Below are positions 1 to 8,965 of a DNA stretch of 64,000 nucleotides, in pieces. The translations under genes were made by a program, and so were the position numbers. The DNA comes from Rossellomorea sp. SC111 (GTDB taxonomy: Bacteria; Bacillota; Bacilli; Bacillales; Bacillaceae_B). The notes below the pieces were generated by a model. The model had not been told where the DNA came from, searched no databases, and was given only the letters and a program-made list of their open reading frames with translations. The stretch lies in the NCBI RefSeq assembly GCF_024733565.1, contig NZ_JANIOC010000005.1:62001-126000 (forward strand), written 5' to 3'. Numbering within the stretch: position 1 is the first letter of the stretch; each line of letters begins with the position of its first letter.

Positions 1-1013
1 ATAGAAAGAGAACGACCTTGATTGAAGGCTTTCCTTGCTTCTTCCATTTTCCCCTCTTTGTAGAATTCCTTACTGAGTGACAGATAAGTTGTGCAATGAC
101 CCTCATTTGTTCCTTGATAGGCTAAGCTGGAACGGAAATGTTCAATAGCCAGGGGTGAGTTCTGGAAATAGGAGTAGAGAGTACCAAGATTATGCTCGAT
201 CGTATGTAGAATATGATGGTCGCTCGTAATTTTAGATAATTCCCTGGCTTTTTTATATTCTTTTAAGGCTTCTTTAAAGAGTCTGCTCCTTTTATAAAGA
301 ATTCCCAAGAGGATATGGTCTTTCACACAATCCTTGAAATGATAAAGTGATTGTGAGATTTTCAGTGATTTACTGGTATAAGCTATGCTCTGTTGATTCT
401 TGTTAAGCTTTCCAGTCGTCAAGCCTAAAGAATAATAGAGCTTTGCTTGTTCTTTCTGGCTGACGTCGATAAATTCCGAGTATTTCTTAGCTGCTTCAAA
501 ATGCTCAAGTGAAGTTTCGTAATCTTCCATCTTATAATAGAAGATCCCCTGGAAATTTTCAAAGTGAAAGAGTAAGGGATAAGTCATGACGTATTTCGAC
601 TGGTGTAAACCCTTAATAGTTGCTTCTACTTCATCGAATGATTCTTGCTCCATAAAGAACTTGATGGAAAAGATGGTGAATTTAATATGAAGGATGTCAC
701 TTTTGGTTAATGAAAGTTCCTTTAACAGTCTAGAATATTCAGTTCGATTCTCATCCATATTCTCTTTGCTGATAGCAGAAAACCAATCATCTATTTTATT
801 AGAAAGCATCTGATCAAAACCGCGGTCTTGATGATCGATTCCAAGCCTTTTTAATAAACTTGATTCTACCTCTTTACTTGGTTTAAGGATATCATTCTCA
901 ACTTTAGATAAATAAGATATAGAACAAATTCCTTTTGACAGTTCGGATTGTTTAATCTTTTTTATGGATCGAATGTACTTGATTCGCTGACCTAAAGTGA
1001 GATTTTCTATAAT
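1..1013 (-). CDS. HTH (XRE-type) regulator with TPR-like C-terminal repeats, partial
   Basis: The frame is open across the left edge, so the C-terminus is missing. The N-terminus (residues 3-60) reads as a Cro/CI-type helix-turn-helix (LGQRIKYIRS, then KQSELSKG and YLSKVEND). The rest is all-helical with TPR-like pairs such as HFENFQGIFYYKMEDYETSL and KDHILLGILYKRSRLFKEAL. This layout is that of RRNPP-type peptide-responsive regulators (PlcR/NprR class), a family-level inference. The start is odd: an AAGGAGGGGG ribosome binding site is followed by ATT at 1013-1011, an in-frame TAA lies just upstream, and no ATG, GTG or TTG occurs before the HTH. ATT (or the next codon, ATA) is therefore the likely start. 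The gene diverges from the exported-polypeptide operon and may control it. Confidence 0.85.
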   Translation of the reverse strand, partial: MIENLTLGQRIKYIRSIKKIKQSELSKGICSISYLSKVENDILKPSKEVESSLLKRLGIDHQDRGFDQMLSNKIDDWFSAISKENMDENRTEYSRLLKELSLTKSDILHIKFTIFSIKFFMEQESFDEVEATIKGLHQSKYVMTYPLLFHFENFQGIFYYKMEDYETSLEHFEAAKKYSEFIDVSQKEQAKLYYSLGLTTGKLNKNQQSIAYTSKSLKISQSLYHFKDCVKDHILLGILYKRSRLFKEALKEYKKARELSKITSDHHILHTIEHNLGTLYSYFQNSPLAIEHFRSSLAYQGTNEGHCTTYLSLSKEFYKEGKMEEARKAFNQGRSLS

Positions 1014-1443
1014 AGTCCCCCTCCTTTATATTCACCCTTCTGACAAATTCAAATAAATAATAACAAAATTCTCAAATTAGTCAAATTTATACAAGGAGGT
1101 ATGTGTAGAGAATTGGTCATACATCCACACATTTATTTCATTTTTCTTCAAAAACTTGAAATAGAAGCGACATAATTCTTCACAATTTGTACGAGAAAGG
1201 CTTTAGAGGTCAAATTTTTGAATAAATCTCTTGCAATCTATAAAGAATTCAGGCAATTTATTGTTTTCTCGTTAAACTAATCGTCGGAAAATGTAACTTA
1301 AAACATAATAAAAACCCGTTTTATGGTAAATACATTCGTTGATAATGGTCATAAAGTCCTTGGTTTTGGTAGTTAAGATGGAAAAGCGCTGCAATTACAG
1401 GATGGAAGTCAACTTTTTGAAAAAAAATAATATCGTAATCTCT

Positions 1444-1487
1444 TGCTATACTTGGAATTGTTATAGTGGTGGAAAACAAAAAGGAGG
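1444..1487 (+). promoter_or_regulatory. Extended -10 promoter and ribosome binding site of the exported polypeptide gene
   Basis: TGCTATACT at 1444-1452 matches an extended -10 (TGnTATAAT) with no good -35, which suggests activator dependence. AAGGAGG at 1481-1487 lies ten bases before the ATG at 1498. The remaining gap back to 1014 is AT-rich and I see nothing else in it. Confidence 0.5.
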
Positions 1488-1497
1488 AAATTGGGAG

Positions 1498-1986
1498 ATG
1501 AAAATGAAAAAGAAAATCGTTGGTACGATCGGTGGATTAGCTATGGCAGGAGCTATGATGTTAGGAGGAACTGGAGGAACTGCGTTCGCCTTTTCCGACT
1601 CTGTTACAGACCCTATTAGTCAGCTTAGCGGAAACGAAATTCAATCGAATATCTGGATGAGTGCGACTGCATTCTATGAAACTCAACGTTATCAGGTTAG
1701 TGCAAAGTTCTTAGGATATAATCCTCCGAATGCGGATTGGATCAAAACAGCGTGGACATTGAAAGCGAATGGATTGGGAGTAAGTATCGGTGGAGTAAGC
1801 GGTGGAACGGCCAGTGGAAATTCACTATCCGGTACATGGACGAATACAAATAATTGGATTTCTGATTATTCTGGATCTTACAATATTTCAGGAGTTCCAA
1901 TTAGTGGATCAGGTTCAAACACTGCTAGTTTCTTAGCAAAAGGTGTTAAACAGGGAGCAACGGCATCAATTTTCCGATTCTATTAA
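1498..1986 (+). CDS. Exported Gly/Ser/Thr-rich polypeptide, bacteriocin-like candidate
   Basis: 162 aa. The start is ATG 1498 after AAGGAGG; the frame stays open upstream but lacks a ribosome binding site there. Residues 1-31 form a Sec signal peptide (MKMKKK, hydrophobic Gly/Ala/Met core, AFA cleavage). The mature 131 residues are rich in Gly, Ser, Thr, Asn and Trp, have no Cys, and end in aromatics (ASIFRFY). Size, export signal, a hairpin after the gene and an adjacent LolD/FtsX-type exporter resemble lactococcin 972-type bacteriocin loci. Sequence similarity to that family is only faint (an AK..G..A..F.Y-like tail), so this is a proposal. It could instead be a surface or matrix protein. 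Confidence 0.75.
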   Translation: MKMKKKIVGTIGGLAMAGAMMLGGTGGTAFAFSDSVTDPISQLSGNEIQSNIWMSATAFYETQRYQVSAKFLGYNPPNADWIKTAWTLKANGLGVSIGGVSGGTASGNSLSGTWTNTNNWISDYSGSYNISGVPISGSGSNTASFLAKGVKQGATASIFRFY

Positions 1987-2061
1987 TATCGTTACCCCTC
2001 TGCATAACAGCCTAAACCAAAATCATTATATCATATTTAGTTTAATGTCCATACTATAACA

Positions 2062-2105
2062 ATAGAAGTAAATGCTTTAGAAAGCATTTACTTCTATTTC
2101 TTCAT
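2062..2105 (+). terminator. Strong hairpin between the exported polypeptide gene and its export genes
   Basis: Arms ATAGAAGTAAATGCTTT (2062-2078) and AAAGCATTTACTTCTAT (2081-2097) are perfectly complementary over 17 bp, followed by a T-rich stretch. It probably acts as a partial terminator or mRNA 3' stabiliser, giving more of the small product than of the downstream machinery. Confidence 0.75.
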
Positions 2106-2125
2106 TATTTATCTTCCGATTTATT

Positions 2126-3862
2126 ATGAAACTTAAGAAAATGTATATATATGCTTCTTTATTCGTCATCTTATTATCCGTTGTTTTCTACCGCTCATGG
2201 GGTAATGAACCTAAGGCATTGAGCAAAGAAATGGAAAGTTCATTGAACGAACAGATGAACTCGATTAAGCGTGTCGTTCAAACGGATATCATCACTAATT
2301 CGAGATCTTATCTGACTTTTCCTGTGGAGGATTCTAAGGATGAGTTCACAACATTCTATACATATAAGGCGATGGAATATTTCGATATCCATCCCAATGA
2401 GCAAATATGTACACAATACGCAAATAAAATGGGAAAGAGTGACTTTATCAAGAATCAGGAAGAATTTTTCACAGGAATCGAACGGATGTATCATGCCAGT
2501 ATGCTTATGGATGGATGTAAAAAAACCAGGTCGGATATCCAGTCGAAGAAATCCATTCAAGATTTATATGATCGTTCCTATTTTGATGAAGGATATTTTC
2601 TCTCTGATGAGTTTAAAGACTACCGGAACAAGGAAGGGTACGAAGATGTAAAGCTAACACAAACACAAATGATGCTTAAACTGGGAAAAAAGTGGGATAT
2701 TCATACAGATAAACGAAACGATAGAATAAAAGCATGGCTCGATCAATTTATCGAAAAGGAGACTGATCCCCTTTATATACGTAAATATATGGATTCAGTA
2801 GAATTATTGGGATTTAATCCAAATAAAGAAATTCTTCAACAGCTAGTCTATACCTCTATTATTCAGAAAGATCATTATGAATTTCTTGACTTGTTGTCCA
2901 TTGAAAGTCTGGCTTATATGCATCAAAAAGGCTGGATTACCTTATCGAGGGATGAGATTAAACTGATTATGCAGAGATTATCCTTCGTAAATAATCAATT
3001 TAGTGATATTCAGCAGGAGTACTATACGCTATCTATTTATGATCATTTTAATCAGTTAGATGTTTATCCGCATAAGGAGGCAATGACCAGTCAATTTAAT
3101 CGTTTGGTCTATCCAGATGGCATGTTACCGTTAATCTCGAAAACTTCTAATCCTTACAGTCCTTACTACAGCATGCTGATTGCCCTTGATGATGGTGAGG
3201 AAAGTGTTGCGTCCATACAGTTGAAGAAAAGAGTATCATCTCTTTTGAAAGACGCTTCATTAAAGGAATTGATGAAGATGGATCCATTTGAGGTATTAAG
3301 TTACATCCATCTACAAAAAGAGATAAACTCTTCATTTGGCGATACAGAGTTTGGAAAGAGATTGGGAGAAAAGATTAAGGAGAGTCTTTCAAACCAACTG
3401 AATGCCGGAAATATCATCAAGAATAGCTATTACATTTACTCTCTCTCGTTATTAGATGCTCCTATCAAAAAAAATGAACTGCCCAAGAATGTTGATGCGG
3501 CATTGAAGAAGTTGGCGAAGGGCCAAACAAAATTGTTCACAAATTCCACTGATTTCTCAAATCTACTACTTATTAATAGTTTGCTGGAATCTGGTATTTA
3601 CAAAGATGAGCTTGAAGAGGTTATTCCATATGTAAAGAAGATTCAAATTGACCTATCAAGTCAGGTATCCGCATATGAGTTATATTACAAAACAGTATTC
3701 TTAGAAAAAATGGGGGAAGAGCCTGACGTGGAAGAAGTAGGGGAGAAATTGATGGAACTCCATAGTGGAAGTGGCTACAAGCTGAACAACAAGCAGAAAT
3801 ATGAAAACTTCTATGCAACCATTTTTCTAAACCAATTAAATCAACGCATTCTAGGAGAGTGA
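2126..3862 (+). CDS. Large membrane-anchored extracytoplasmic alpha-helical protein, unknown
   Basis: 578 aa. One N-terminal membrane segment (residues 7-24, YIYASLFVILLSVVFY) precedes a long helical, charged domain with repeated leucine-rich helices and no family motif I recognise. No convincing ribosome binding site precedes ATG 2126, unlike every other gene in the operon, so translation may be weak or coupled to readthrough of the hairpin at 2062. It ends seven bases before the ABC ATPase gene. Position suggests a helper for export, maturation or immunity of the 1498 product; this is inference from context only. Confidence 0.8.
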   Translation: MKLKKMYIYASLFVILLSVVFYRSWGNEPKALSKEMESSLNEQMNSIKRVVQTDIITNSRSYLTFPVEDSKDEFTTFYTYKAMEYFDIHPNEQICTQYANKMGKSDFIKNQEEFFTGIERMYHASMLMDGCKKTRSDIQSKKSIQDLYDRSYFDEGYFLSDEFKDYRNKEGYEDVKLTQTQMMLKLGKKWDIHTDKRNDRIKAWLDQFIEKETDPLYIRKYMDSVELLGFNPNKEILQQLVYTSIIQKDHYEFLDLLSIESLAYMHQKGWITLSRDEIKLIMQRLSFVNNQFSDIQQEYYTLSIYDHFNQLDVYPHKEAMTSQFNRLVYPDGMLPLISKTSNPYSPYYSMLIALDDGEESVASIQLKKRVSSLLKDASLKELMKMDPFEVLSYIHLQKEINSSFGDTEFGKRLGEKIKESLSNQLNAGNIIKNSYYIYSLSLLDAPIKKNELPKNVDAALKKLAKGQTKLFTNSTDFSNLLLINSLLESGIYKDELEEVIPYVKKIQIDLSSQVSAYELYYKTVFLEKMGEEPDVEEVGEKLMELHSGSGYKLNNKQKYENFYATIFLNQLNQRILGE

Positions 3863-3869
3863 CATATTC

Positions 3870-4571
3870 ATGAGTCAATCATTAATGAAGGTATCTGGGC
3901 TAGGAAAGGACTATCACTTAAACGGGAACCCAATCTCCATATTGAGAGATGTTGATTTAGATATAAGAGAAGGAGAAATCAATGTCATCATGGGACCATC
4001 TGGTTCAGGAAAGAGCACTCTTCTTACGCTTATGGGATTATTGGATGCTCCAAGCACAGGAAGCGTCCAACTGATGGACAAGAAAATCCCGCATTTTTCT
4101 CAAGAAAAACTAACCGATCTTAGATTACAGTATCTCGGGTTCATTTTTCAGGATTATCACCTGGTTCCCAATCTGTCGGCTCAGGAAAATGTTGCTCTAC
4201 CGTTATTGTTGAATAAAGATATGAAGAAACAAGAACGTGAACAAATCAGCCAGGATCTGCTCAAAAGTGTGGGTCTTGGTCATCGCTTCGCGCATTTCCC
4301 CACTTCGTTATCAGGAGGGGAGAAGCAGCGAGTAGCCATTGCAAGGGCCCTAGCTAACAAACCCAAGATCATACTGGCTGACGAGCCTACAGGAAATGTG
4401 GATACCGAAACAGAACTGAAGATCATCGAGATATTCCAACAGTTAAAGAAACAAAACGTAGGCATGCTGATTGTGACGCATAATGAAATTTTCAAACAAT
4501 ATGCTGACCATCTATACATACTAAAGGACGGCTATTTGTCGAAGGGAGTGTCTCAAGTTGAAGGTTTCTGA
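3870..4571 (+). CDS. ABC transporter ATP-binding protein, LolD/MacB type
   Basis: 233 aa, normal for the family. Walker A is GPSGSGKST (near residue 42), the signature LSGGEKQRVAIARAL (near 147), Walker B IILADEPTG and the H-loop THNE. Such ATPases pair with FtsX-like permeases in peptide export, lipoprotein release or antimicrobial-peptide resistance. The next gene, a permease, overlaps it by 14 bases, so the two are translationally coupled. Confidence 0.93.
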   Translation: MSQSLMKVSGLGKDYHLNGNPISILRDVDLDIREGEINVIMGPSGSGKSTLLTLMGLLDAPSTGSVQLMDKKIPHFSQEKLTDLRLQYLGFIFQDYHLVPNLSAQENVALPLLLNKDMKKQEREQISQDLLKSVGLGHRFAHFPTSLSGGEKQRVAIARALANKPKIILADEPTGNVDTETELKIIEIFQQLKKQNVGMLIVTHNEIFKQYADHLYILKDGYLSKGVSQVEGF

Positions 4572-5745
4572 CTATCTGACATTAGGCATTAAGAACTTCA
4601 AGAGAAGCGGAAAGAAGAATATTGCTCCGATCATCATCATTACGGTTGGAATCCTTCTATTTAATATTGTGAGCAGCTTTTTCACCAGTATTACGGCAAG
4701 CGTCAATGAATCGGTGGTGGATAACTCAAGCTTGAAATTCATGCACGTCTCGTCAATCGATTCCTCTTTGAAAAATGAGGATCTAGCCAAACTAAAAGAA
4801 ATTGAACATGTTCATAACGCCTTCCCTCGAACAGAATCATTCGTAGGCATAGAGAAAAATAAGGAAAAGGTGACAACCACTTTGGTAGGCGTCCCAAACG
4901 ATTCCATTAAATATTTCACCAAGAGTCTGAAGGAGACGAATTTACCTGATAATGGGATCTTACTGAATAGCAATATCGATTCTACTCTCCAACAAGGAGA
5001 GCCAATTAAAATCAGTTATACCGTGAAAGTAAAGGAAAACGAAGGTATCCGAAAAGAAGTTGAGTCCGAGGTATATGATAAGGTGGAGCCACCTTACATC
5101 ATCAGCTTCCCAGAGGATGTGTCCATAGCCAACTTGGAATTCGTACAAACCTTGAATGCAGCATTCCTTGGTTTAACCTTAGACGAATATCTCCAAAATC
5201 CCAGCTATGAAGAAGCCATCCTGATTGTTCCTGACGTCAACAATCTCAGCCAGGTTGCCAAGGATGTAGAGGATTTAGGTTATATGACAGAGTACTCATT
5301 AAAAGCATCAAAATCGATTCCTGTTATAGCAAAAATACTGGCAAGCGTCGGAGGTATATTGATACTTGTCCTTCTTGTATTCGCTGGAACGAGTATCGCC
5401 TCAATCATCAATCAGTCTCTGCGCAGCAGGTACGGTGAAATTGGGATCATGCGTGCCATAGGATATAAGAGAAAGCATCTTATCCGATTATTCACAGTAG
5501 AAGTGTCCATCATCTCCATTATTTCATTTTGCCTATCTATAATGATAAGCTTCATAGCACTTAAACTTATAGAACAATACGTGAATAGCTTAGGTTTCGC
5601 AGATTATACCTTTATACTCTCACTGAGTGCCTACCAAGTTCTTGCAAGCATGGGAGTGATCTTCCTTGTCAGCTTTATTGCAAGTGCTTATCCGATTAGA
5701 AAAGCTTCCTCTATCCAGGTAAGTGAAATATTGAAAGGAACATAA
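4558..5745 (+). CDS. ABC transporter permease, FtsX/MacB-like
   Basis: 395 aa. TTG start at 4558 with AGGGAG upstream inside the ATPase gene. Topology is one membrane helix at residues 22-45, a roughly 200-residue external domain, then three helices near 257-280, 303-328 and 358-380. The segment SRYGEIGIMRAIGYKRKHL is the typical FtsX-family cytoplasmic coupling region. It should form a dimer with the preceding ATPase. The tail reads RKASSIQVSEILKG, as usual for this family. Confidence 0.92.
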   Translation: MKVSDYLTLGIKNFKRSGKKNIAPIIIITVGILLFNIVSSFFTSITASVNESVVDNSSLKFMHVSSIDSSLKNEDLAKLKEIEHVHNAFPRTESFVGIEKNKEKVTTTLVGVPNDSIKYFTKSLKETNLPDNGILLNSNIDSTLQQGEPIKISYTVKVKENEGIRKEVESEVYDKVEPPYIISFPEDVSIANLEFVQTLNAAFLGLTLDEYLQNPSYEEAILIVPDVNNLSQVAKDVEDLGYMTEYSLKASKSIPVIAKILASVGGILILVLLVFAGTSIASIINQSLRSRYGEIGIMRAIGYKRKHLIRLFTVEVSIISIISFCLSIMISFIALKLIEQYVNSLGFADYTFILSLSAYQVLASMGVIFLVSFIASAYPIRKASSIQVSEILKGT

Positions 5746-5749
5746 TATC

Positions 5750-6751
5750 ATGAAAAAAATCCTGCTCTCGGTTTCCATCATCATTTGTATTTCAGTCATC
5801 GCACTTGTGTTCTTTCAACGTACACAAGATATTCCGGAAAATTCCATCAGCTTTCTTGCCGGAGAAGAGAAAGTAAATGTATTCAGCTTTTCAGATAAAA
5901 AGGTTGTGAGTAAGGTGAAAATCGATACAAAATCAGATTTCCCTTATGGTATAACCAGCTTTAACCCAATGAATGAAACAACTTTATCCATGGTACAGAA
6001 TAGTAAAAGCACCGGTTACCATTTCTATATGCAGGATGATCAATCTCTTGAAGAAATAGGGAAAACTGATATACCTGTGTTCGGTGGTGTGGCTTTCAAC
6101 GATACAATCTACTCAGTAGTATTTAAAGATGATCAAACCTTTCTTCAGAAAAGGAAGAAAGATAACTTTGAAAAAATCGATGAGTGGCCACTGAAAGGGA
6201 ACCCCGAAAAGGTTGTGGCCGATTATGAAAATGAATTGGTCTATGTCCTGACGAGGACGGACAAAATTCTCCTTTATACGTTAAACGGAGATCATGTGAA
6301 GGAAAAGACGATCTTAGATCAAAGCTATGAAATCAATGCTCAACTCGTCCAGGATCAACTTTGGATATCGGTCAATCAGCTCGTTCAAAACAGTGGTAAG
6401 AAAACGAATAATAAAGAAGTAAAGAAAGTGATCGTCTATGATACGAAAGAAGAGAAGATCGCAGATACCCTTACAACAAAACATCCACCTAAATTTATTC
6501 TGCCATCAAAAGAAGAAACGATCGTCTTTTCGGGGACCCCTAATTCGAATTACTTGGAGGTCATCAACAACCAAGATCAAGTGACTTCAAGTGAAGAATT
6601 GGATGAGGTCCAGGAAATATTCGGTATCGTTCATCAAGATGATTCCGCATTCGTCATTGCTCGAAATGGAATCTTTGAATATGGTAACCAAGATGTAACA
6701 TTATTAGACCAAACAACCGTCCCAGATTCAGTAGATTTGGTCATTTACTAA
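5750..6751 (+). CDS. Membrane-anchored, beta-rich extracytoplasmic protein
   Basis: 333 aa. AAGGAA ribosome binding site; signal anchor at residues 1-22 (KKILLSVSIIICISVIALVF). The rest is short beta-strand-like segments with repeated motifs such as YVLTRTDKILLYTLNGD and VIVYDTKEEKI, as in beta-propellers. I do not recognise a family. It starts four bases after the permease gene and is cotranscribed, so a role with the exporter, perhaps substrate sensing or self-protection, is possible. Confidence 0.8.
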   Translation: MKKILLSVSIIICISVIALVFFQRTQDIPENSISFLAGEEKVNVFSFSDKKVVSKVKIDTKSDFPYGITSFNPMNETTLSMVQNSKSTGYHFYMQDDQSLEEIGKTDIPVFGGVAFNDTIYSVVFKDDQTFLQKRKKDNFEKIDEWPLKGNPEKVVADYENELVYVLTRTDKILLYTLNGDHVKEKTILDQSYEINAQLVQDQLWISVNQLVQNSGKKTNNKEVKKVIVYDTKEEKIADTLTTKHPPKFILPSKEETIVFSGTPNSNYLEVINNQDQVTSSEELDEVQEIFGIVHQDDSAFVIARNGIFEYGNQDVTLLDQTTVPDSVDLVIY

Positions 6752-6761
6752 GGAGGATCAC

Positions 6762-7265
6762 ATGAGAATATACAAACTATTTCTATACTCCCTATTGCTT
6801 CTATTCGTAATGATCGGATGTTCAAATAATCAAGAAGATGCGGGTAAGCATCCCGAGAGCATCACCTTTGACAATGTAGCTGATCTTGAGACTACAACTA
6901 TCGGAAATAATTCAGATGTCATAAATGCGGTTTCTGCTTTACCGGCCGGTACCATTCCACATACAGTCGAAATCTCTTCAAAAAACTTGCTCATTGACTA
7001 TGACTTGGAGAAATTTAACGAAGATCATAAAGATGAGGCAGCCTATTGGTATGATACAAAACACCAGGAAAAGGCATCCCGGCTCAACAGTGCGATCCTA
7101 TTCTCACTGATTCCCAATCTGGACAAGGTGGAAATGACGTTCAAAGGGGAGACGGACGAATCCTATACTGTCACACGGGCAGAATTGAGTGACACCTTGG
7201 ATATGAATCTTGATACGTGGGATAAGGAAACCTTTGAGAAAATGAAGAAGGGCATAGCTGATTAA
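6762..7265 (+). CDS. Putative lipoprotein, last gene of the exporter operon
   Basis: 167 aa. AAGGAGG lies six bases before ATG. Signal peptide with the lipobox VMIGC, Cys at residue 20, gives a mature lipoprotein. The body contains TVTRAELSDTLDMNLDTWDKETFEK, resembling the small DUF4825-like domain, but that assignment is tentative. In peptide-bacteriocin operons a terminal lipoprotein is often an immunity factor; that is inference here. Confidence 0.85.
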   Translation: MRIYKLFLYSLLLLFVMIGCSNNQEDAGKHPESITFDNVADLETTTIGNNSDVINAVSALPAGTIPHTVEISSKNLLIDYDLEKFNEDHKDEAAYWYDTKHQEKASRLNSAILFSLIPNLDKVEMTFKGETDESYTVTRAELSDTLDMNLDTWDKETFEKMKKGIAD

Positions 7266-7298
7266 GCGGTGGCTTCAATCGTGCAAAACGTGCAAACC

Positions 7299-7375
7299 GG
7301 GGACAGTTCTTACTCTATTTTTCTGATAATTTCGGAAGAAGTTCGAATGGAAAAGATAGAGACGCAACCGTCCCC
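7299..7375. repeat. Imperfect palindromic intergenic repeat (GGGGAC.GTT family)
   Basis: Ends are GGGGACAGTT (7299) and AACCGTCCCC (7366-7375), with ACTCTAT/ATAGAGA pairing further in. Related copies lie at 13207-13285 and 14009-14061, with single ends near 27372 and 34135. It looks like a REP/miniature palindromic element. Confidence 0.6.
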
Positions 7376-7391
7376 ACTCTATCCTTAAACT

Positions 7392-7832
7392 CTAATCTAT
7401 TACAGTAAATTCAATGTATGGCATTTTGTCCTCATTTTCCTTTTCCCTCGACTGGTACAAATCTAAAACTTCTTTGGTATAATCGTTTTCCGCAATGGAA
7501 TGTTCTTTATAATCCCCCCCGATATAAATAGCACGAAACTTATTCCCATCTTGGTCAATAATGTCTACCAATCCTGAAGAGAAGTGGTCGTTCAACCCTG
7601 AAAAGCTATCTGCCGCAAATGCCCTGGCTGCTTGTTCACCGACACCTTCAATCTCAACTTCGGTGTAACGCATTTGTTTATTGTCCATCTCCTCTCTGCT
7701 TAAAAGAGTGAAATCTGGAACATTCTCACTCTGTGAAACTCCTAACTCCTCGAAAATGGGAGAGTCATTATTACTGAAAGAACATCCAATGAGACCAAGA
7801 ACAACAAAGATAATAAAAGAGCAATACTTAAT
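7392..7832 (-). CDS. Small lipoprotein, paralog of the gene at 55247-55687; ATT start
   Basis: 146 aa when started at ATT 7832. The C-terminal 98 residues, from an internal ATG, are strongly conserved with the 55-kb paralog (GEQAAR, DSFSGLNDHFSSGLVD, RAIYIG, YQSREK). Upstream in frame are a lipoprotein signal (KYCSFIIFVVLGLIGC, lipobox LIGC), an AAAGGTGGTGA ribosome binding site eight bases before ATT, and a TGA stop further up. No ATG, GTG or TTG can serve the signal peptide. Function unknown. It is last in a minus-strand operon with three small membrane proteins; the paralog also neighbours a small membrane protein. Confidence 0.85.
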   Translation of the reverse strand: MKYCSFIIFVVLGLIGCSFSNNDSPIFEELGVSQSENVPDFTLLSREEMDNKQMRYTEVEIEGVGEQAARAFAADSFSGLNDHFSSGLVDIIDQDGNKFRAIYIGGDYKEHSIAENDYTKEVLDLYQSREKENEDKMPYIEFTVID

Positions 7833-7864
7833 GAAAAATCACCACCTTTAGTAGAATGTAAGAA

Positions 7865-8143
7865 CTACGCCTGTTGAAACCCATACATCGCTACAAACAC
7901 CAAAAATAATGAAAGAGTGAGACCTAAAACGTTTAATAAAACAAGGCTCACTTTAACCTTGCCTTTTATCCCGATTAAAGCAAAAATCAATCCCATCACA
8001 CCAAGGATCAAAGGGAGGAAGATACTTGCGTTTAATACAGTTTTGTATAGTTCATTCCCCCACTTAGTTAACCCTGCCATGATAGGGAAGGTAGCCATAA
8101 TGAAGAATACTCCCGATAAGATTGAATAATACTTTTTCTTCAT
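7865..8143 (-). CDS. Small membrane protein, three helices
   Basis: 92 aa. I chose ATG 8143 (MKKKYYS), six bases after GGAGGTGA; a TTG at 8149 is too close to that site. Predicted helices are near residues 8-25, 37-58 and 65-88. No family recognised. It lies between another small membrane protein gene and the lipoprotein gene and is probably cotranscribed with both. Confidence 0.75.
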   Translation of the reverse strand: MKKKYYSILSGVFFIMATFPIMAGLTKWGNELYKTVLNASIFLPLILGVMGLIFALIGIKGKVKVSLVLLNVLGLTLSLFLVFVAMYGFQQA

Positions 8144-8233
8144 TACCAATCACCTCCCTCCTAATTTCATTGAGAAATCTTTAGAAGAAATATTTTTTCA
8201 CGATGTACAAACAGTAGGGTTACCTCATATATT

Positions 8234-8524
8234 TCAATTCTTAATGTTGTATTTTTTCACGACACTTACAACAATTCCAATTAATAAAACTATCAGGCTA
8301 TTAATCAGTAAATAGTATCCAACCTGCAGGCCATAAAATACGGCAAAGGCATCTCGAATGATGAGCAGGGCCAATATTCCTCCGATGGATGCAAATAAAG
8401 CTGCTAGAAGAAGTATAGTAAAGGCAGCAGAATATAGACTCTTCTTTTTCTTATATGAAATAAATCCAAAAACATTTGAAGTTACAATGAAAAATCCCAT
8501 CAGTATGATGAAGAAATTTGTCAT
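8234..8524 (-). CDS. Small membrane protein, three helices
   Basis: 96 aa, helices near residues 3-22, 33-56 and 65-88, with a lysine-rich loop YKKKKS. The ATG at 8524 follows the TGA of the upstream gene by one base and shares its AAAAGGGAG, so translation is coupled. No recognisable family. Confidence 0.75.
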   Translation of the reverse strand: MTNFFIILMGFFIVTSNVFGFISYKKKKSLYSAAFTILLLAALFASIGGILALLIIRDAFAVFYGLQVGYYLLINSLIVLLIGIVVSVVKKYNIKN

Positions 8525-8525
8525 A

Positions 8526-8708
8526 TCATTCTCCCTTTTGATAAATATTTATAATCTGGACTGACATAGACCCTTCGTCCGTGAATCCGTCTTTAATACC
8601 CTCAAGGATGGATTCGCCATTATAGATAAAGAAGGCTAATGCCAGAATAGACAACAAAATAATAGAACCGAAGATGATGGAAGGTATCAAGCCTTTTTTC
8701 TTTTCCAT
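8526..8708 (-). CDS. Very small single-pass membrane protein
   Basis: 60 aa from ATG 8708 (AAGGGG eight bases upstream; a TTG two codons earlier is also possible). One helix (LIPSIIFGSIILLSILALAFFIY) and an acidic outer tail. First gene of the four-gene minus-strand operon. Function unknown. Confidence 0.7.
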   Translation of the reverse strand: MEKKKGLIPSIIFGSIILLSILALAFFIYNGESILEGIKDGFTDEGSMSVQIINIYQKGE

Positions 8709-8965
8709 TTTCAAATCCCCTTATCATATGTTTATGAATTAGACGGAAAACCATTATATAAAGTTTCAAATTATTCCATTAGCTTAGCTCCACCCTCCCT
8801 TTTGTGCTTCCACCATAACTCAACCCACAAATATTTGTGTCCCGAGCACGTTGTTTCCGAGCCACTATTCCCGTTATAATTTTCTTAAGATTTACATTTC
8901 TTCGTTTAATCACCCCGTGCTTGAGGTAACAGTCACTATAAGAAGTATAAGGAGGTGTTGTAATC

